Source of the DNA: Nitrobacter sp. NHB1
GTDB lineage: Bacteria; Pseudomonadota; Alphaproteobacteria; Rhizobiales; Xanthobacteraceae
Assembly (NCBI RefSeq): GCF_036964665.1
Contig: NZ_JBAMDA010000001.1
Location: forward strand, 248,001-312,000
DNA length: 64,000 nucleotides
Direction of reading: 5' to 3'
Shown: positions 44,276 through 52,998 of the stretch, piece after piece
Layout of the letters: every line of letters starts with the position of its first letter
Numbering within the stretch: the first letter of the stretch is position 1
Notes under the pieces: model-generated
What the model saw: only the letters and a program-made list of their open reading frames with translations
Told to the model about the DNA's origin: nothing
Databases searched by the model: none
Translations under genes and position numbers: made by a program

Positions 44276-45448
44276 CTATTCGCGCAAGTCGTTTCCGCGC
44301 ACCCGGCGGATCATCTGTTCGACGTGCGGGATCGGCGTTTCCGGTTGAATGCCGTGGCCGAGATTGAAGATCAGCCGGCCTCCGGCAAAATTCGTCAGCA
44401 CGTCATCGACCGCGCGGTCGAGCGCGGGTCCGCCTGCGATCAGCGCCAGCGGATCGAGATTGCCCTGAACGGCGACGCGGCTCTGGACCTTCTCTCGGAT
44501 CAATGACGGCTCGGCGGCCCAGTCGATGCTGACGGCGTCGACGCCGGTCGCCTCGATATAGGACGGCAGCAGCGCACCGGCGCCACGGGGAAAGCCGATG
44601 ATTTTTGCGTCCGGCGCGACCTTGCGGACGCCTTCCACGATTCTGCGCGTGGGTTCGATCGACCACCGCGCGAATTCGCGCGGTGGCAGCACGCCCGCCC
44701 AGGTATCGAAAATCTGCAGCACATCCGCGCCGGCCTTGAGCTGGCCGAGCAGATAGCGGACGGAATTTTCCACCAGCACGTCGATGATTTTCGCAAACGC
44801 CTCGGGGTGGCGGTAGGCCATCATCCGCGCCGGCGCCTGATCGGGCGTGCCGCGTCCGGCGACCATGTAGGTCGCGACGGTCCATGGCGCCCCACAGAAA
44901 CCGATCAGTGCTGTTTTTGAATCGAGTTCGCGCTTGACGCGGCGCAGCGCCTCGAACACCGGCTCAAGCTTCGTCATGTCGGCTTCGCGCGCCAGCGTAG
45001 CCGCGTTGTCCGGCGTATCCAGCGGATCGAGCCTCGGGCCTTCACCGACCTCGAAACGCACCGAGCGCCCGAGTGCGTAGGGAATGACAAGGATGTCGGA
45101 GAAGATGATGGCAGCGTCGAAGGCGAAGCGGCGGATCGGCTGCAACGTCACCTCGGCGGCGAATTCCGGCGTGAAGCAGAGGTCGAGAAAGCCGCCGGCT
45201 TTCGCGCGCAGCTCGCGATATTCCGGCAGATAGCGTCCCGCCTGTCGCATCATCCAGATCGGCGGCACGGCCTGGCGGCGGCCCGAGAGCACCTCAAGAA
45301 ATGGCTTGATGGTCGAATCCTGTGCCAAGGCGAATTCCGTGAATGGGTTGTGTGTCCGGGTGGTCTGATACACGACCGGCAGGGTCTTGGCCACGGCGTC
45401 CGCAGCGTTTGTGGGCGTTCCGCTGCGAACGGCCGTGGGATCGCGCAT
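44276..45448 (-). CDS. hemE: Uroporphyrinogen decarboxylase
   Basis: The protein turns uroporphyrinogen III into coproporphyrinogen III in haem synthesis. The N-terminal family signature [20 protein letters not shown] is clear, with [25 protein letters not shown] and [19 protein letters not shown] following. As drawn it is 390 residues, about 45 more than usual. The true start is probably internal, for instance a TTG at 45328 ([16 protein letters not shown]), which would give 350 residues. The coordinate given is an upper bound. Confidence 0.93.
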   Translation of the reverse strand: MRDPTAVRSGTPTNAADAVAKTLPVVYQTTRTHNPFTEFALAQDSTIKPFLEVLSGRRQAVPPIWMMRQAGRYLPEYRELRAKAGGFLDLCFTPEFAAEVTLQPIRRFAFDAAIIFSDILVIPYALGRSVRFEVGEGPRLDPLDTPDNAATLAREADMTKLEPVFEALRRVKRELDSKTALIGFCGAPWTVATYMVAGRGTPDQAPARMMAYRHPEAFAKIIDVLVENSVRYLLGQLKAGADVLQIFDTWAGVLPPREFARWSIEPTRRIVEGVRKVAPDAKIIGFPRGAGALLPSYIEATGVDAVSIDWAAEPSLIREKVQSRVAVQGNLDPLALIAGGPALDRAVDDVLTNFAGGRLIFNLGHGIQPETPIPHVEQMIRRVRGNDLRE

Positions 45449-45669
45449 TGAGGAGGAATGCGCGGGTCTTCAGGCGCGGGATCCGGTGCTTGTGCCTGCA
45501 CTCACGCCTGACCATCGCCCGGTGACGTCGCTTACGCCGCGTCGACCAGCACCACTTCGGAAATCCTGCGGAACCTGCCGGTCCCATCTTGTTGCCAGAA
45601 ACGAACCTTTCTGCCGCCGTAATGGTTTGAGGAGGTGTCGGCGTGTGAAGCATTCGCAAAAGGTGACAC

Positions 45670-45981
45670 ATGCGCAGGCACGGAGTTGTCCTGTTTTCCA
45701 CGATTCTGGCCGGCGGCATCGCGGCCGCCGCGCACGCGGAAGAATATCGCGGCACGTTCGCTCAACGGCTCGCCTGCACGCCCGATGTGCTCAGGCTGTG
45801 CGGCAGCGCCGTTCCCGACGTCGCCCGTATCGTTGCATGCTTGCGTCAGAACGAGATGCAGCTCAGCGCGTCATGCAAGGCGGTATTCGAGTCCAACGCC
45901 GAAGCAACACCGGGCGACATCGCGGCGAAACCTCTGGCGCCCGGGGCAGGTCCCGGTGCGGTCAATCCGCCTGCTCGCTAG
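45670..45981 (+). CDS. Small secreted Cys-containing protein
   Basis: A 103-residue protein with a Sec signal (VVLFSTILAGGIAAAAHAEE, cleaved near residue 23). The mature segment LACTPDVLRLCGSAVPDVAR and IVACLRQNEMQLSASCKAVF has four evenly placed Cys, a pattern I associate with small periplasmic proteins common in Bradyrhizobium relatives and with cysteine-rich repeat folds. Two disulfides are likely. No function can be given. A dispersed repeat begins four bases after its stop. Confidence 0.75.
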   Translation: MRRHGVVLFSTILAGGIAAAAHAEEYRGTFAQRLACTPDVLRLCGSAVPDVARIVACLRQNEMQLSASCKAVFESNAEATPGDIAAKPLAPGAGPGAVNPPAR

Positions 45982-45984
45982 ACT

Positions 45985-46085
45985 CTATAGTGTTTTCGAG
46001 CGAAGTGGGTACCGGTTCGCGTAAAGAAAACGCGTCAATTCAAAATGATGGAGCCGCTTCTGATTCCATCAGAAGCGGCTCTATG
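45985..46085 (-). repeat. Nested-palindrome dispersed repeat, copy B (short form)
   Basis: In inverse orientation: CTATAGTGTTTTCGAGCGAA, GTGGGTACCGGTTCGCGTAA, then the hairpin GAGCCGCTTCTG-ATTCCAT-CAGAAGCGGCTC (46051-46081). The inner CCTCGGG palindrome of the long form is absent. It lies between the small secreted-protein gene and the convergent EAL gene, whose stop codon region it overlaps, and its hairpin could act as a terminator for both. Confidence 0.85.
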
Positions 46086-47295
46086 CAACGGGAACGAAGG
46101 CCGGGCGTTGACGGCTGTTGCGTGCGAATTTCCGGGTGGTCATCGGCTTGCCGAACAGAAAGCCCTGGATGAAATCGACACCGATGCCGTGCATGGCGAG
46201 AAAATCGTCGCGGGTCTCGACGCCTTCAGCCACCGTCTTGACGCCGTGGCTCTTGGCCAGATCGACGATCTGGCGGCAGACGGAGCGCTTGAGTCGCGCG
46301 GACGAGCTGCCGTCAACGAATTTGCGATCGAGCTTGATCTCGGCGAATGGAAATTCGGTCAGCGCGGCCAGCGCCGGCCATTCGGTGCCGACGTCGTCGA
46401 TCGAAAAGCCGATGTTGTGGAATCGCAGTCGCTGCGCGGCTTCGACCGCGAGCGGCAGATTCTGCACGACTTCGCCGCCGCCGACCTCCACGGTCAAGCC
46501 GTCGAAGGCGGGGTGATCCGGGAACTGCAAACGCAGATCGTCGACGGCATTGGAGTCTGTGAAGAAGGCAAGGGGCAGATTGATGGAAATATGGATGCCG
46601 CCGGACTTGGCGACGAGATAGCGCCAGTCCTCGAAGACCCGGCCGATGACGAAGAGCGACAGGGCGCGGAAATGCGGATCGCCCTTGTCGGGAAGAAAAT
46701 AGGCTGGTGGAACGATGCCCCAGTTCGGGTGACGCAGCCGGATCAGCGCTTCGGCGCCGCTCAGCGCGAGGCTGCGCGCATCGATCTTGGGCTGATACCA
46801 GAGTTCGAGCCAGCCAGCGCCGAGCGCCTCCGCCACATCGACCGGCGGCGGGGGCGGCCCGGCCGGCACCAGGGCGGCGACGCGGGCGTGCAGATCCCTG
46901 TCGCTGAAAGGGGTCGGCAGCATGGGCAGCAAGTCAAGCGCCAGCTTCTCGCCGAGCTCCCCTGCCGCCCTGACGGCGGGCGCATCCGGCGGCCCGATCA
47001 GCAGCACCATGGCGGCGCAGGCCCGGACCGCAAGCAGGCTCAGGATGTCCGGAACCGACAGACCGTTCATCGAGAAGCTGATGACGACGAGGTCGGGGAA
47101 GTCGGAACGCAACGAGGCATCGAGGTCGTCCAGCGTCGCGCAGGCGTGCGGAATGAACCCCTGTTCCTCAAGCGTTTCGCTGAGCAGGGACCGCACGTGA
47201 TGCTTGCTCTCGACGATGCAGGCGCGGGGCTTGATCCTTCGCTTGCCGAAGGGTGTTTCCGCAATCTTGTCGTCTTGGCGGGCTTTTTGAATCAT
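46081..47295 (-). CDS. EAL-domain protein with degenerate receiver domain
   Basis: A 404-residue protein. Residues about 20-140 resemble a response-regulator receiver (ACIVESKHHVRSLLSETLEE), but the phosphoacceptor position reads LVVISFSMNG, with Ser rather than Asp. Residues about 155-390 form an EAL domain of cyclic-di-GMP phosphodiesterases: SGAEALIRLRHPNW, HISINLPLAF, FSIDDVGTEWPALAALT, IKLDRKFVDG, VAEGVETRDDF. Most metal and catalytic acids are kept, but loop 6 (usually DDFGTG) is DDVGTE and the usual ITE segment is VGG. Activity may be weak or altered; a signalling role without catalysis is possible. Confidence 0.87.
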   Translation of the reverse strand: MIQKARQDDKIAETPFGKRRIKPRACIVESKHHVRSLLSETLEEQGFIPHACATLDDLDASLRSDFPDLVVISFSMNGLSVPDILSLLAVRACAAMVLLIGPPDAPAVRAAGELGEKLALDLLPMLPTPFSDRDLHARVAALVPAGPPPPPVDVAEALGAGWLELWYQPKIDARSLALSGAEALIRLRHPNWGIVPPAYFLPDKGDPHFRALSLFVIGRVFEDWRYLVAKSGGIHISINLPLAFFTDSNAVDDLRLQFPDHPAFDGLTVEVGGGEVVQNLPLAVEAAQRLRFHNIGFSIDDVGTEWPALAALTEFPFAEIKLDRKFVDGSSSARLKRSVCRQIVDLAKSHGVKTVAEGVETRDDFLAMHGIGVDFIQGFLFGKPMTTRKFARNSRQRPAFVPVA

Positions 47296-47493
47296 ACCGG
47301 TTCCTCATTGGCGAGCGCCAAAGAGAGACTGCCAGCGTATGGCCGCATAAGGGTTCTCGCCGGCTATGCACCGGAGAATGTCCGCGCATCGTTAACCTTG
47401 ATAAAGCGATTCAAGATTGAATTGAGAGGAACCTGCCGCGCGGGGTCAAGTGTCAGGCGGCACGCGCCGGGCCGAGGTCGATGCCAGCGCGAG

Positions 47494-47790
47494 TCACGTT
47501 CGCAGGAAAGCCACTGCTGCGATCACCAGCGCGGCGATTGCCACCGCGGCCAAAATCAATTGCCGAAGCCGCTGCTGTTTCGTTTCGTGCCGGTCGTGAA
47601 ACGCCAGCCAGTCCCGGACGAATTCCGGCGGGATGTCGTATACGACCGTATGCCTTCTCCGGTGTGTTTCATGATCGGCGAACATGGCCCTGACAGTGGA
47701 CACGCCCAGCCGTTCCAGCTCGCAGTGCCACTGCCAGGCGTGTTCGCCGTTAGTCCATTTGTTTTCGAAGGGAAGCCGGTGCGATTTCAT
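47494..47790 (-). CDS. Small tail-anchored membrane protein
   Basis: A 98-residue protein with a soluble N-terminal part (HRLPFENKWTNGEHAWQWHC) and a single C-terminal membrane helix (LILAAVAIAALVIAAVAFL) ending in Arg-Thr, so it is probably tail-anchored in the inner membrane facing the cytoplasm. GGAGG five bases before the ATG at 47790 decides the start; an extended frame to 47997 lacks support. No family is recognised. Confidence 0.65.
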   Translation of the reverse strand: MKSHRLPFENKWTNGEHAWQWHCELERLGVSTVRAMFADHETHRRRHTVVYDIPPEFVRDWLAFHDRHETKQQRLRQLILAAVAIAALVIAAVAFLRT

Positions 47791-48153
47791 ACGGACCTCC
47801 AGCATGTGTCCGTCGCCGCGTGGCTCTCGCCGTGCCCTGATCTTCGCTGCGAGCCATTGGCGCGCGCTTGAAGATGTTACTGCACAGAACCCTTTTCGTC
47901 CAATCCATCTTCGCGCCAGTGCGGCAAGGGTCGTGGCATCGCGACCTTTCAGGCGGCGAGCGCCTGCGGGCGTCGCGAACGCGGAAGATTTCCGCATCGG
48001 AACAGGCCGTTATCGGCCTGTGCGGATTGACATCGCCGGGCTCCATGGCTTAGAAACCGCGCGTCCCGGGCGGCTTGGCCGCGAGCCGGGAAGATCATGT
48101 TTTGCTGTTTTCGGCCTGTCGCATACGGCCTTTGGAAAATCAGGAACGTTCCC
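47791..48153. other. Gap upstream of rpmJ; no supported gene
   Basis: About 360 bases between the divergent tail-anchored protein gene and rpmJ. Frames here are short and unlike known proteins. Promoters for both flanking genes should lie here, but none stands out. Confidence 0.4.
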
Positions 48154-48279
48154 ATGAAGGTCCGTAACTCGCTGAAATCGCTGCGCTCGCGCCATCGCGA
48201 CAACCGTCTGGTCCGTCGCAAGGGCCGGGTCTATGTGATCAACAAGACCCAGCGCCGTTTCAAGGCTCGTCAGGGCTGA
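48154..48279 (+). CDS. rpmJ: Ribosomal protein bL36
   Basis: A 41-residue basic protein, [20 protein letters not shown] followed by [20 protein letters not shown]. It lacks the zinc-binding Cys/His of the classical form and is the Cys-free type common in Alphaproteobacteria. It is part of the large ribosomal subunit. The gene stands alone with AGGAA upstream. Confidence 0.95.
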   Translation: MKVRNSLKSLRSRHRDNRLVRRKGRVYVINKTQRRFKARQG

Positions 48280-48331
48280 TTCACGCGCATCGCGCCAACA
48301 GCCGCCCGCACTCAGTCATCACAGCTCTATG

Positions 48332-48360
48332 ACGCGCCTGCGCTTTGCGGCGCGTTTCGT
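48332..48360 (+). terminator. Possible terminator after rpmJ
   Basis: A 7-bp stem (ACGCGCC 48332-48338, GGCGCGT 48349-48355) is followed by a T-rich stretch (TTCGTTGTGTTT). It lies about 50 bases after rpmJ. The loop is ten bases, so strength is uncertain. Confidence 0.5.
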
Positions 48361-48370
48361 TGTGTTTCGA

Positions 48371-48470
48371 GCCTTTTCGTTTCTGATGGATCAGAAGCGG
48401 TGCTCTATGATTTTGATTTGACGCGCTTCTTCACGCAAACCGGTACCCACTTCGCTCGAAAACGCTATAG
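48371..48470 (+). repeat. Nested-palindrome dispersed repeat, copy C (short form)
   Basis: It carries the hairpin part (TTCTGATGGATCAGAAGCGG, stem degraded compared with copies B and D). The core GACGCGCTTCTTCACGCAAA, CCGGTACCCACTTCGCTCGA, AAACGCTATAG follows. The inner CCTCGGG palindrome is missing, as in copy B. It ends 43 bases before the TPR protein gene. Confidence 0.83.
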
Positions 48471-48512
48471 TATGACGCTTGAGACGCTTGCCTGATTGTC
48501 TGGACCTCGCGA

Positions 48513-49187
48513 ATGCCACAGAGATTCCCCGCGGTCGGGTGGTTTTGCCTCGCAATTCTGTTCGCCGTCGCTGGAGCCTTGATGCCTGCGGTCGCCTCCG
48601 CCCAGGCTCCGCCGCGCAGCGGCCCGCAGATCGCCCCGCTTGAGACCACTGAACCCAAGGATCTGCCGCAGCCGCCTTCGAAGCTGCCTGGAATCCCCAA
48701 GGACCGGGTCCACGGACTCGATTTCCTTTTCGGCGCCCTCAAGGTCGCGCCGGACGAGGAGAGCGCCAAGCATGTCGAAGCGCGGATCCTGGCGCTGTGG
48801 AGCCAGACTTCGAGCGACACGACGGTGCTTTTGATGCAGCGGGCAAAGGTCGCGATGGAGGCCCAACAGCCCGACATTGCACTCAAACTGCTCGACGCGG
48901 TTTTGAAGTTGCATCCCGACTACATCGAGGGATGGAGCCGGCGCGCGACCCTGTACTACATGCAGAACGACTACCAGCGTTCGCTTGAGGACATCGAGCA
49001 GGTGTTGATCCGCGAGCCACGCCATTTCGGAGCGCTCGCGGGTCTCGGCATGATCATGCAGGAGCTTGGTGACGACAGGCGCGCGCTCGATGCCTTCCGT
49101 AAGGCGCTCGCCATCGATCCCCATCTCGCGAACGTGCGGGAACTGGTCAAGACGCTGACCGAAAAGGTCGAGGGACGCGATATCTGA
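48513..49187 (+). CDS. Exported TPR-repeat protein
   Basis: A 224-residue protein with a Sec signal (FCLAILFAVAGALMPAVASA, cleaved near residue 30) and a Pro-rich linker. At least three tetratricopeptide repeats occupy about residues 85-210 (AMEAQQPDIALKLLDAVLKL, ATLYYMQNDYQRSLEDIEQV, LGDDRRALDAFRKALAIDPH). It is a periplasmic scaffold for protein contacts. The partner is unknown. Confidence 0.85.
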   Translation: MPQRFPAVGWFCLAILFAVAGALMPAVASAQAPPRSGPQIAPLETTEPKDLPQPPSKLPGIPKDRVHGLDFLFGALKVAPDEESAKHVEARILALWSQTSSDTTVLLMQRAKVAMEAQQPDIALKLLDAVLKLHPDYIEGWSRRATLYYMQNDYQRSLEDIEQVLIREPRHFGALAGLGMIMQELGDDRRALDAFRKALAIDPHLANVRELVKTLTEKVEGRDI

Positions 49188-49278
49188 TATTTGCGAATTC
49201 GCAGAGGAGGCCCGCGACGGCAGCGTGGTTTTGGCTTCGTGTCAGCGCGCCGCGGCGCTGACTTTGGCCACGACCAAT

Positions 49279-49440
49279 CTAATGCAATGTCTCGCCTTCG
49301 CGCGCCGCCGCATAAAGCCGCTGCAACTCATCCTCCAGCCGCTCGTTGACCATCAGCAGCGCCATCAGCGCGCCGCGAATGTCGCCGTCGCATGACGCCA
49401 CGATCTGGTCGATTACGGCTTCGCCTGCTTCAAAACTCAT
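49279..49440 (-). CDS. 53-residue conserved-type small protein
   Basis: A short frame reading MSFEAGEAVIDQIVASCDGD, IRGALMALLMVNERLEDELQ and RLYAAAREGETLH on the minus strand. GGGAG lies about nine bases before the ATG, and the amphipathic helical sequence has even composition. It is too short for most automatic calls. Function is unknown; a small helical regulator or adaptor is one possibility. Confidence 0.65.
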   Translation of the reverse strand: MSFEAGEAVIDQIVASCDGDIRGALMALLMVNERLEDELQRLYAAAREGETLH

Positions 49441-49583
49441 CTGATACACTCCCGTTCAACCGCCCCACTTTCCACCGAGAACATGAATAATTTCTGCGGA
49501 CCGGTTCGCGTTCCTGTGGATAACGTGGATAAATAAGCCAGATTGGAGCGGAAGGTCGAAGCGCGCCGGGTCCAACCGGATGC

Positions 49584-50669
49584 TTGATCACCTCGCTGGT
49601 ATCGCGGTGCGAAGAGGTTCGCGCGCTCCGCCTTATCTCATTGGTACGAAAGGTCTTTCTTATTTTATTCATGATCGTTGTCGTTATCGCCGCTGCGCTG
49701 GCTGGTCTGGCGCTGATCACGCAGGCCGGTGTGCTTGTCCTCAACCGTATGCATCCTGCGGCAGGCAGAATAATCGGCGTCGCCGGAGCGCGGATTCACG
49801 TCGTGGACATCGGGCCGCGCGATAGCGGTGTGCCGCCGGTCGTGATGATCCATGGCGCGAGTTCGAATCTGGAAACGATGCGCCTGCCGGTCGGGGACAT
49901 GCTGGCGAAAAGCCGCCGCGTCATCCTGATCGACCGGCCGGGGCATGGCTGGAGCAGCCGCGACCGGTTGTCGGATTCCACGCCATCGGTTCAAGCCCGC
50001 ATGATCGAGGAGGCGCTCGGCAAGCTCGGCGTGACCGGGGCTGTCCTCGTCGTGCATTCATGGGCCGGCTCGCTCGGTTCGCTGATGGCGCTGCACTATT
50101 CGCAACGCGTCGCCGGTCTGGTGATGCTGGCGCCGGTCGCCTATCCGTGGCCGGGAGGGGTCGGCACCTATAATGAGGTCGTCGCCACGCCGGTGATTGG
50201 ACCGCTGCTGGCCTATACCATCACGCTGCCATTGGGTCTGGCACTGGTCCGGCCCGGAACGCGCGGCGTCTTCCTGCCGCAGGCCATGCCGCTCGATTAC
50301 GTCAGGGCTGCTGCGATTGCGCTGGTGCTCAGGCCGCGCGAGTTTCTTGCAAATGCGCGCGACCTCGTCACGCTCAAGGCGGCGGTCGCCGAGCAGGCGC
50401 CGCGCTACGCGACCATCAAAATTCCGACGGTCGTCATCCATGGAGACGCGGACGAGACCGTGTCGCTCGACATCCATTCGCGCCCGTTCGCCACGGCGGT
50501 GCCCGGCGCGAAACTGATCGTGCTGCCCGGCGCCGGGCACATGGTGCAGAACGCAGCGCCGGATCTGGTTGTCCGCGAGATCGGGCAGATGGCTGCCGCG
50601 CTGCAACCGCTTGTTGGCCGGCCCGAGCCGGCAGGCGAATATCAGCGTCCTATGCGGCAGCTACCATAG
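49584..50669 (+). CDS. Membrane-anchored alpha/beta hydrolase
   Basis: A hydrolase of up to 361 residues. A hydrophobic N-terminal helix (IVVVIAAALAGLALITQAGV) anchors or exports it. The fold shows the oxyanion region VVMIHGASSNLETMR, the nucleophile Ser in LVVHSWAGSLGSLMAL, the acid in HGDADETVSLD and the His in GAGHMVQNAAP. The nucleophile elbow starts VHS rather than GHS. The frame opens with TTG at 49584 and no clear ribosome site, so the start may be farther in, but before the helix. Substrate is unknown (ester, lactone or epoxide). Confidence 0.85.
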   Translation: MITSLVSRCEEVRALRLISLVRKVFLILFMIVVVIAAALAGLALITQAGVLVLNRMHPAAGRIIGVAGARIHVVDIGPRDSGVPPVVMIHGASSNLETMRLPVGDMLAKSRRVILIDRPGHGWSSRDRLSDSTPSVQARMIEEALGKLGVTGAVLVVHSWAGSLGSLMALHYSQRVAGLVMLAPVAYPWPGGVGTYNEVVATPVIGPLLAYTITLPLGLALVRPGTRGVFLPQAMPLDYVRAAAIALVLRPREFLANARDLVTLKAAVAEQAPRYATIKIPTVVIHGDADETVSLDIHSRPFATAVPGAKLIVLPGAGHMVQNAAPDLVVREIGQMAAALQPLVGRPEPAGEYQRPMRQLP

Positions 50670-50793
50670 AGCCCCGCTTCTGTTGGAACCAGAAGCGGGG
50701 CTCTATGATTCTGATTTGACGCGTTTTCTTCACGCGAACCGGTATCCATCCTCGGGTCAAGCCCGAGGACATGCTTCGCTCGAAAACGCTCTA
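50665..50793 (+). repeat. Nested-palindrome dispersed repeat, copy D (long form)
   Basis: The best-preserved copy. It has the hairpin CATAGAGCCCCGCTTCTG-TTGGAAC-CAGAAGCGGGGCTCTATG (50665-50707), then the core GACGCGTTTTCTTCACGCGA, ACCGGTATCCATCCTCGGGT, CAAGCCCGAGGACATGCTTC, GCTCGAAAACGCTCTA. The inner palindrome CCTCGGG-TCAAG-CCCGAGG is perfect. Its last three bases (CTA) are the complement of the pyk TAG stop codon. The strong hairpin lies after both convergent genes (hydrolase and pyk) and may terminate them. Confidence 0.9.
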
Positions 50794-52227
50794 AACGCCG
50801 GTTTCACCGTTCGGACCGACGAAAGCGATGCGGGTCATGTTGGTCGCCCCGGGGGTGCCGAGCGGTACGCCGGCCACGATGATGATGCGCTGGCCGGCCT
50901 TGGCAAATCCGTCGCGGAAAGCGATCGAGCCGGCGCGATCGACCATATCGTCCTGGTCATGGGCGTCTTCCGCGACCACGCAGTGCACGCCCCACACCAC
51001 GGCCAGCTTGCGGCCGGTCGCGAGGTTCGGGGTGATGGCGACCACGGGCGGCTTCGGACGTTCGCGCGCCACACGCAGCGCCGTCGATCCGGAACTGGTC
51101 CAGCAGATGATTGCGGAGAGATCGAGCGTTTCGGCGATCTGCCGGGCGGCGTCAGCGATGGCGTCGCCGACGGTGGCCTCCGGCTCGGGGCGCTGCGCGT
51201 TGAGCACGCCGCGATAGGTCGGGTCGCGCTCCACCTCTTCGCCGATCCGGTTCATGGTCGCGATGGCTTCGACCGGGTATTTTCCGGCCGCGGACTCGGC
51301 GGAGAGCATGATGGCGTCGGCGCCTTCGTAAACCGCGGTGGCGACGTCGGAGACTTCGGCGCGGGTCGGCACCGGCGACAGGATCATCGATTCCAGCATT
51401 TGCGTCGCGATCACGACCGGCTTGCCGGCGCGTCGCGCCAGCCGCGTCATCTGCTTCTGAAGGCTGGGCACCTGTTCGAGCGGCAATTCGACGCCGAGAT
51501 CGCCGCGTGCGACCATCAGGGCATCCGCCATCTCGATGATTTCAGGCAACCGGTCGATGGCCTGCGGTTTCTCGATCTTGGCCATCACCGAGGCGCGGCC
51601 GCGGATCATCTTCTTGGCTTCGGCCACATCGTCGGCGCGCTGCACGAACGACAGTGCGATCCAGTCGACGCCGGCTTCCAGCGCCGCGTCGAGATCGGAA
51701 CGGTCCTTCGGCGTCATCGCCGACATCGGCAAATCGGTATCGGGCAGGCTGACCCCCTTGCGGTCGGACATCCTGCCGCCGACGACGACGCGGGTCACGG
51801 CGCGCCCGGACGAGGTCTCCTCGGCGATCAGACGCACCTTGCCGTCATCGAGCAGCAGCGTGTGCCCGGGGCGCAGCGCTGCCAAAATTTCCGGATGCGG
51901 AAGGTGGACCCGGGTCTTGTCCCCGGGGGTGTTGTCGGAATCCAGCACGAACGTGTCGCCGTTGCTCAACTGGATCGGGCCATCGGCAAACGAGCCGATC
52001 CGGAGCTTGGGCCCCTGCAGGTCGACCAGGATGCCGATCGGACGGCCGTAGCTGCCCTCGACGTTGCGGATCGTCGCCACCAGTTCGCGCATCTTGTCAT
52101 GCGTGGTGTGGCTCATGTTGATGCGGAAGACGTCGGCACCCGCCTCGAACAGGCGGCGGACCATGGCGCTGTCGGATGAAGCCGGTCCGAGCGTGGCGAG
52201 GATCTTGATACGGCGCAGACGTCTCAT
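50791..52227 (-). CDS. pyk: Pyruvate kinase
   Basis: A 478-residue glycolytic enzyme making pyruvate and ATP from phosphoenolpyruvate and ADP. Markers are RIKILATLGPASSD at the start, VFRINMSHTTHDKM, the catalytic Lys in VMAKIEKPQAIDRL, MVARGDLGVELPLEQVPSLQ and VIATQMLESMI. The ATG at 52227 overlaps the stop of the DUF1036 gene (ATGA); a longer frame runs back into that gene without homology. The stop codon is formed by the edge of a dispersed repeat. Confidence 0.96.
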   Translation of the reverse strand: MRRLRRIKILATLGPASSDSAMVRRLFEAGADVFRINMSHTTHDKMRELVATIRNVEGSYGRPIGILVDLQGPKLRIGSFADGPIQLSNGDTFVLDSDNTPGDKTRVHLPHPEILAALRPGHTLLLDDGKVRLIAEETSSGRAVTRVVVGGRMSDRKGVSLPDTDLPMSAMTPKDRSDLDAALEAGVDWIALSFVQRADDVAEAKKMIRGRASVMAKIEKPQAIDRLPEIIEMADALMVARGDLGVELPLEQVPSLQKQMTRLARRAGKPVVIATQMLESMILSPVPTRAEVSDVATAVYEGADAIMLSAESAAGKYPVEAIATMNRIGEEVERDPTYRGVLNAQRPEPEATVGDAIADAARQIAETLDLSAIICWTSSGSTALRVARERPKPPVVAITPNLATGRKLAVVWGVHCVVAEDAHDQDDMVDRAGSIAFRDGFAKAGQRIIIVAGVPLGTPGATNMTRIAFVGPNGETGV

Positions 52228-52811
52228 GGCTTGCGTCCGGGCAACGCGCCTGGCGTCAGTCCAGATACGCCCGGAGGCGTTCCACCCGCGGGATTGGGCA
52301 GACCCGGAACCGCGCCGGGTGCAGGCAGCCCTGGCACGCGCTGCGGTCCGTGTTCGCCGGACTCCGTCAATTGCACGGTCCACGCACGCTGGTCGCCTGT
52401 ATCGATCTCGAAGAAGCCGGTGCGGTCGAAACCGCGCGCGAGGCAATTGTCGGTGCCTCTGATGGTGAATTCTTTATCGCGCGAGCACATGTAAGCCTGT
52501 CCCGACCATTCGCCGCCATGGTCGTAATCTAGAGCATAAATATAATAATAACGTGCGATGAGCGCGCCGCGCAGCAGCGTTTCGCAGGCACGCGATGAGA
52601 CATTCCACCAGCCCTCGGTGGTCCAGCCCTCGGCGTCCTTATAGCCAAGGGCGATGCCGACGCGGCCCGACGTATTGTTGCAGAGCCGGAAGTCCGCTGC
52701 CGCGGGCGCCGACCACAGACAAATGACGAGGACGCCGAGCGCAGGCAAAAGGCCCGCAGCGCTCGCGCGCCGCGAGAACGGTGGAGGGAAGCATTGGTCT
52801 GATTTTGTCAT
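52224..52811 (-). CDS. DUF1036 secreted protein
   Basis: A 195-residue exported protein with a signal (LLPALGVLVICLWSAPAAAD, cleaved near residue 40). The DUF1036 domain follows: FRLCNNTSGRVGIALGYKDA, EGWWNVSSRACETLLRG and CSRDKEFTIRGTDNCLARGF. A Pro/Gly-rich tail (about 160-195) ends it. The family is often found upstream of pyk in Rhizobiales, as here, and has no established role. Several Cys suggest disulfides in the periplasm. Confidence 0.88.
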   Translation of the reverse strand: MTKSDQCFPPPFSRRASAAGLLPALGVLVICLWSAPAAADFRLCNNTSGRVGIALGYKDAEGWTTEGWWNVSSRACETLLRGALIARYYYIYALDYDHGGEWSGQAYMCSRDKEFTIRGTDNCLARGFDRTGFFEIDTGDQRAWTVQLTESGEHGPQRVPGLPAPGAVPGLPNPAGGTPPGVSGLTPGALPGRKP

Positions 52812-52998
52812 TTAGCGGGGCAAATCGTTTCGCCGTGATTTCGCGTGACTGTCGCGGCCTGTCAACGGCTGGAACCGGCTTTTAACGCCAAGGTGCGTTT
52901 TTTCCAGCCTGCAACATCCTATTTGCGCTGCGATATGGTAAAATCTATGACAAGTCCCAACTTTACCCTGTCCTGACAGGCGATGGCGAGATCGGCCC

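Noticed and set aside
46045-47871. 608-codon plus-strand frame
   Set aside because: It is the antisense shadow of the EAL-domain gene and beyond; the minus-strand product has clear EAL motifs and this one has no recognisable domain.
50569-52179. 536-codon plus-strand frame
   Set aside because: It lies opposite pyk, is rich in R, D, H and G as expected of a high-GC shadow, and crosses a dispersed repeat.
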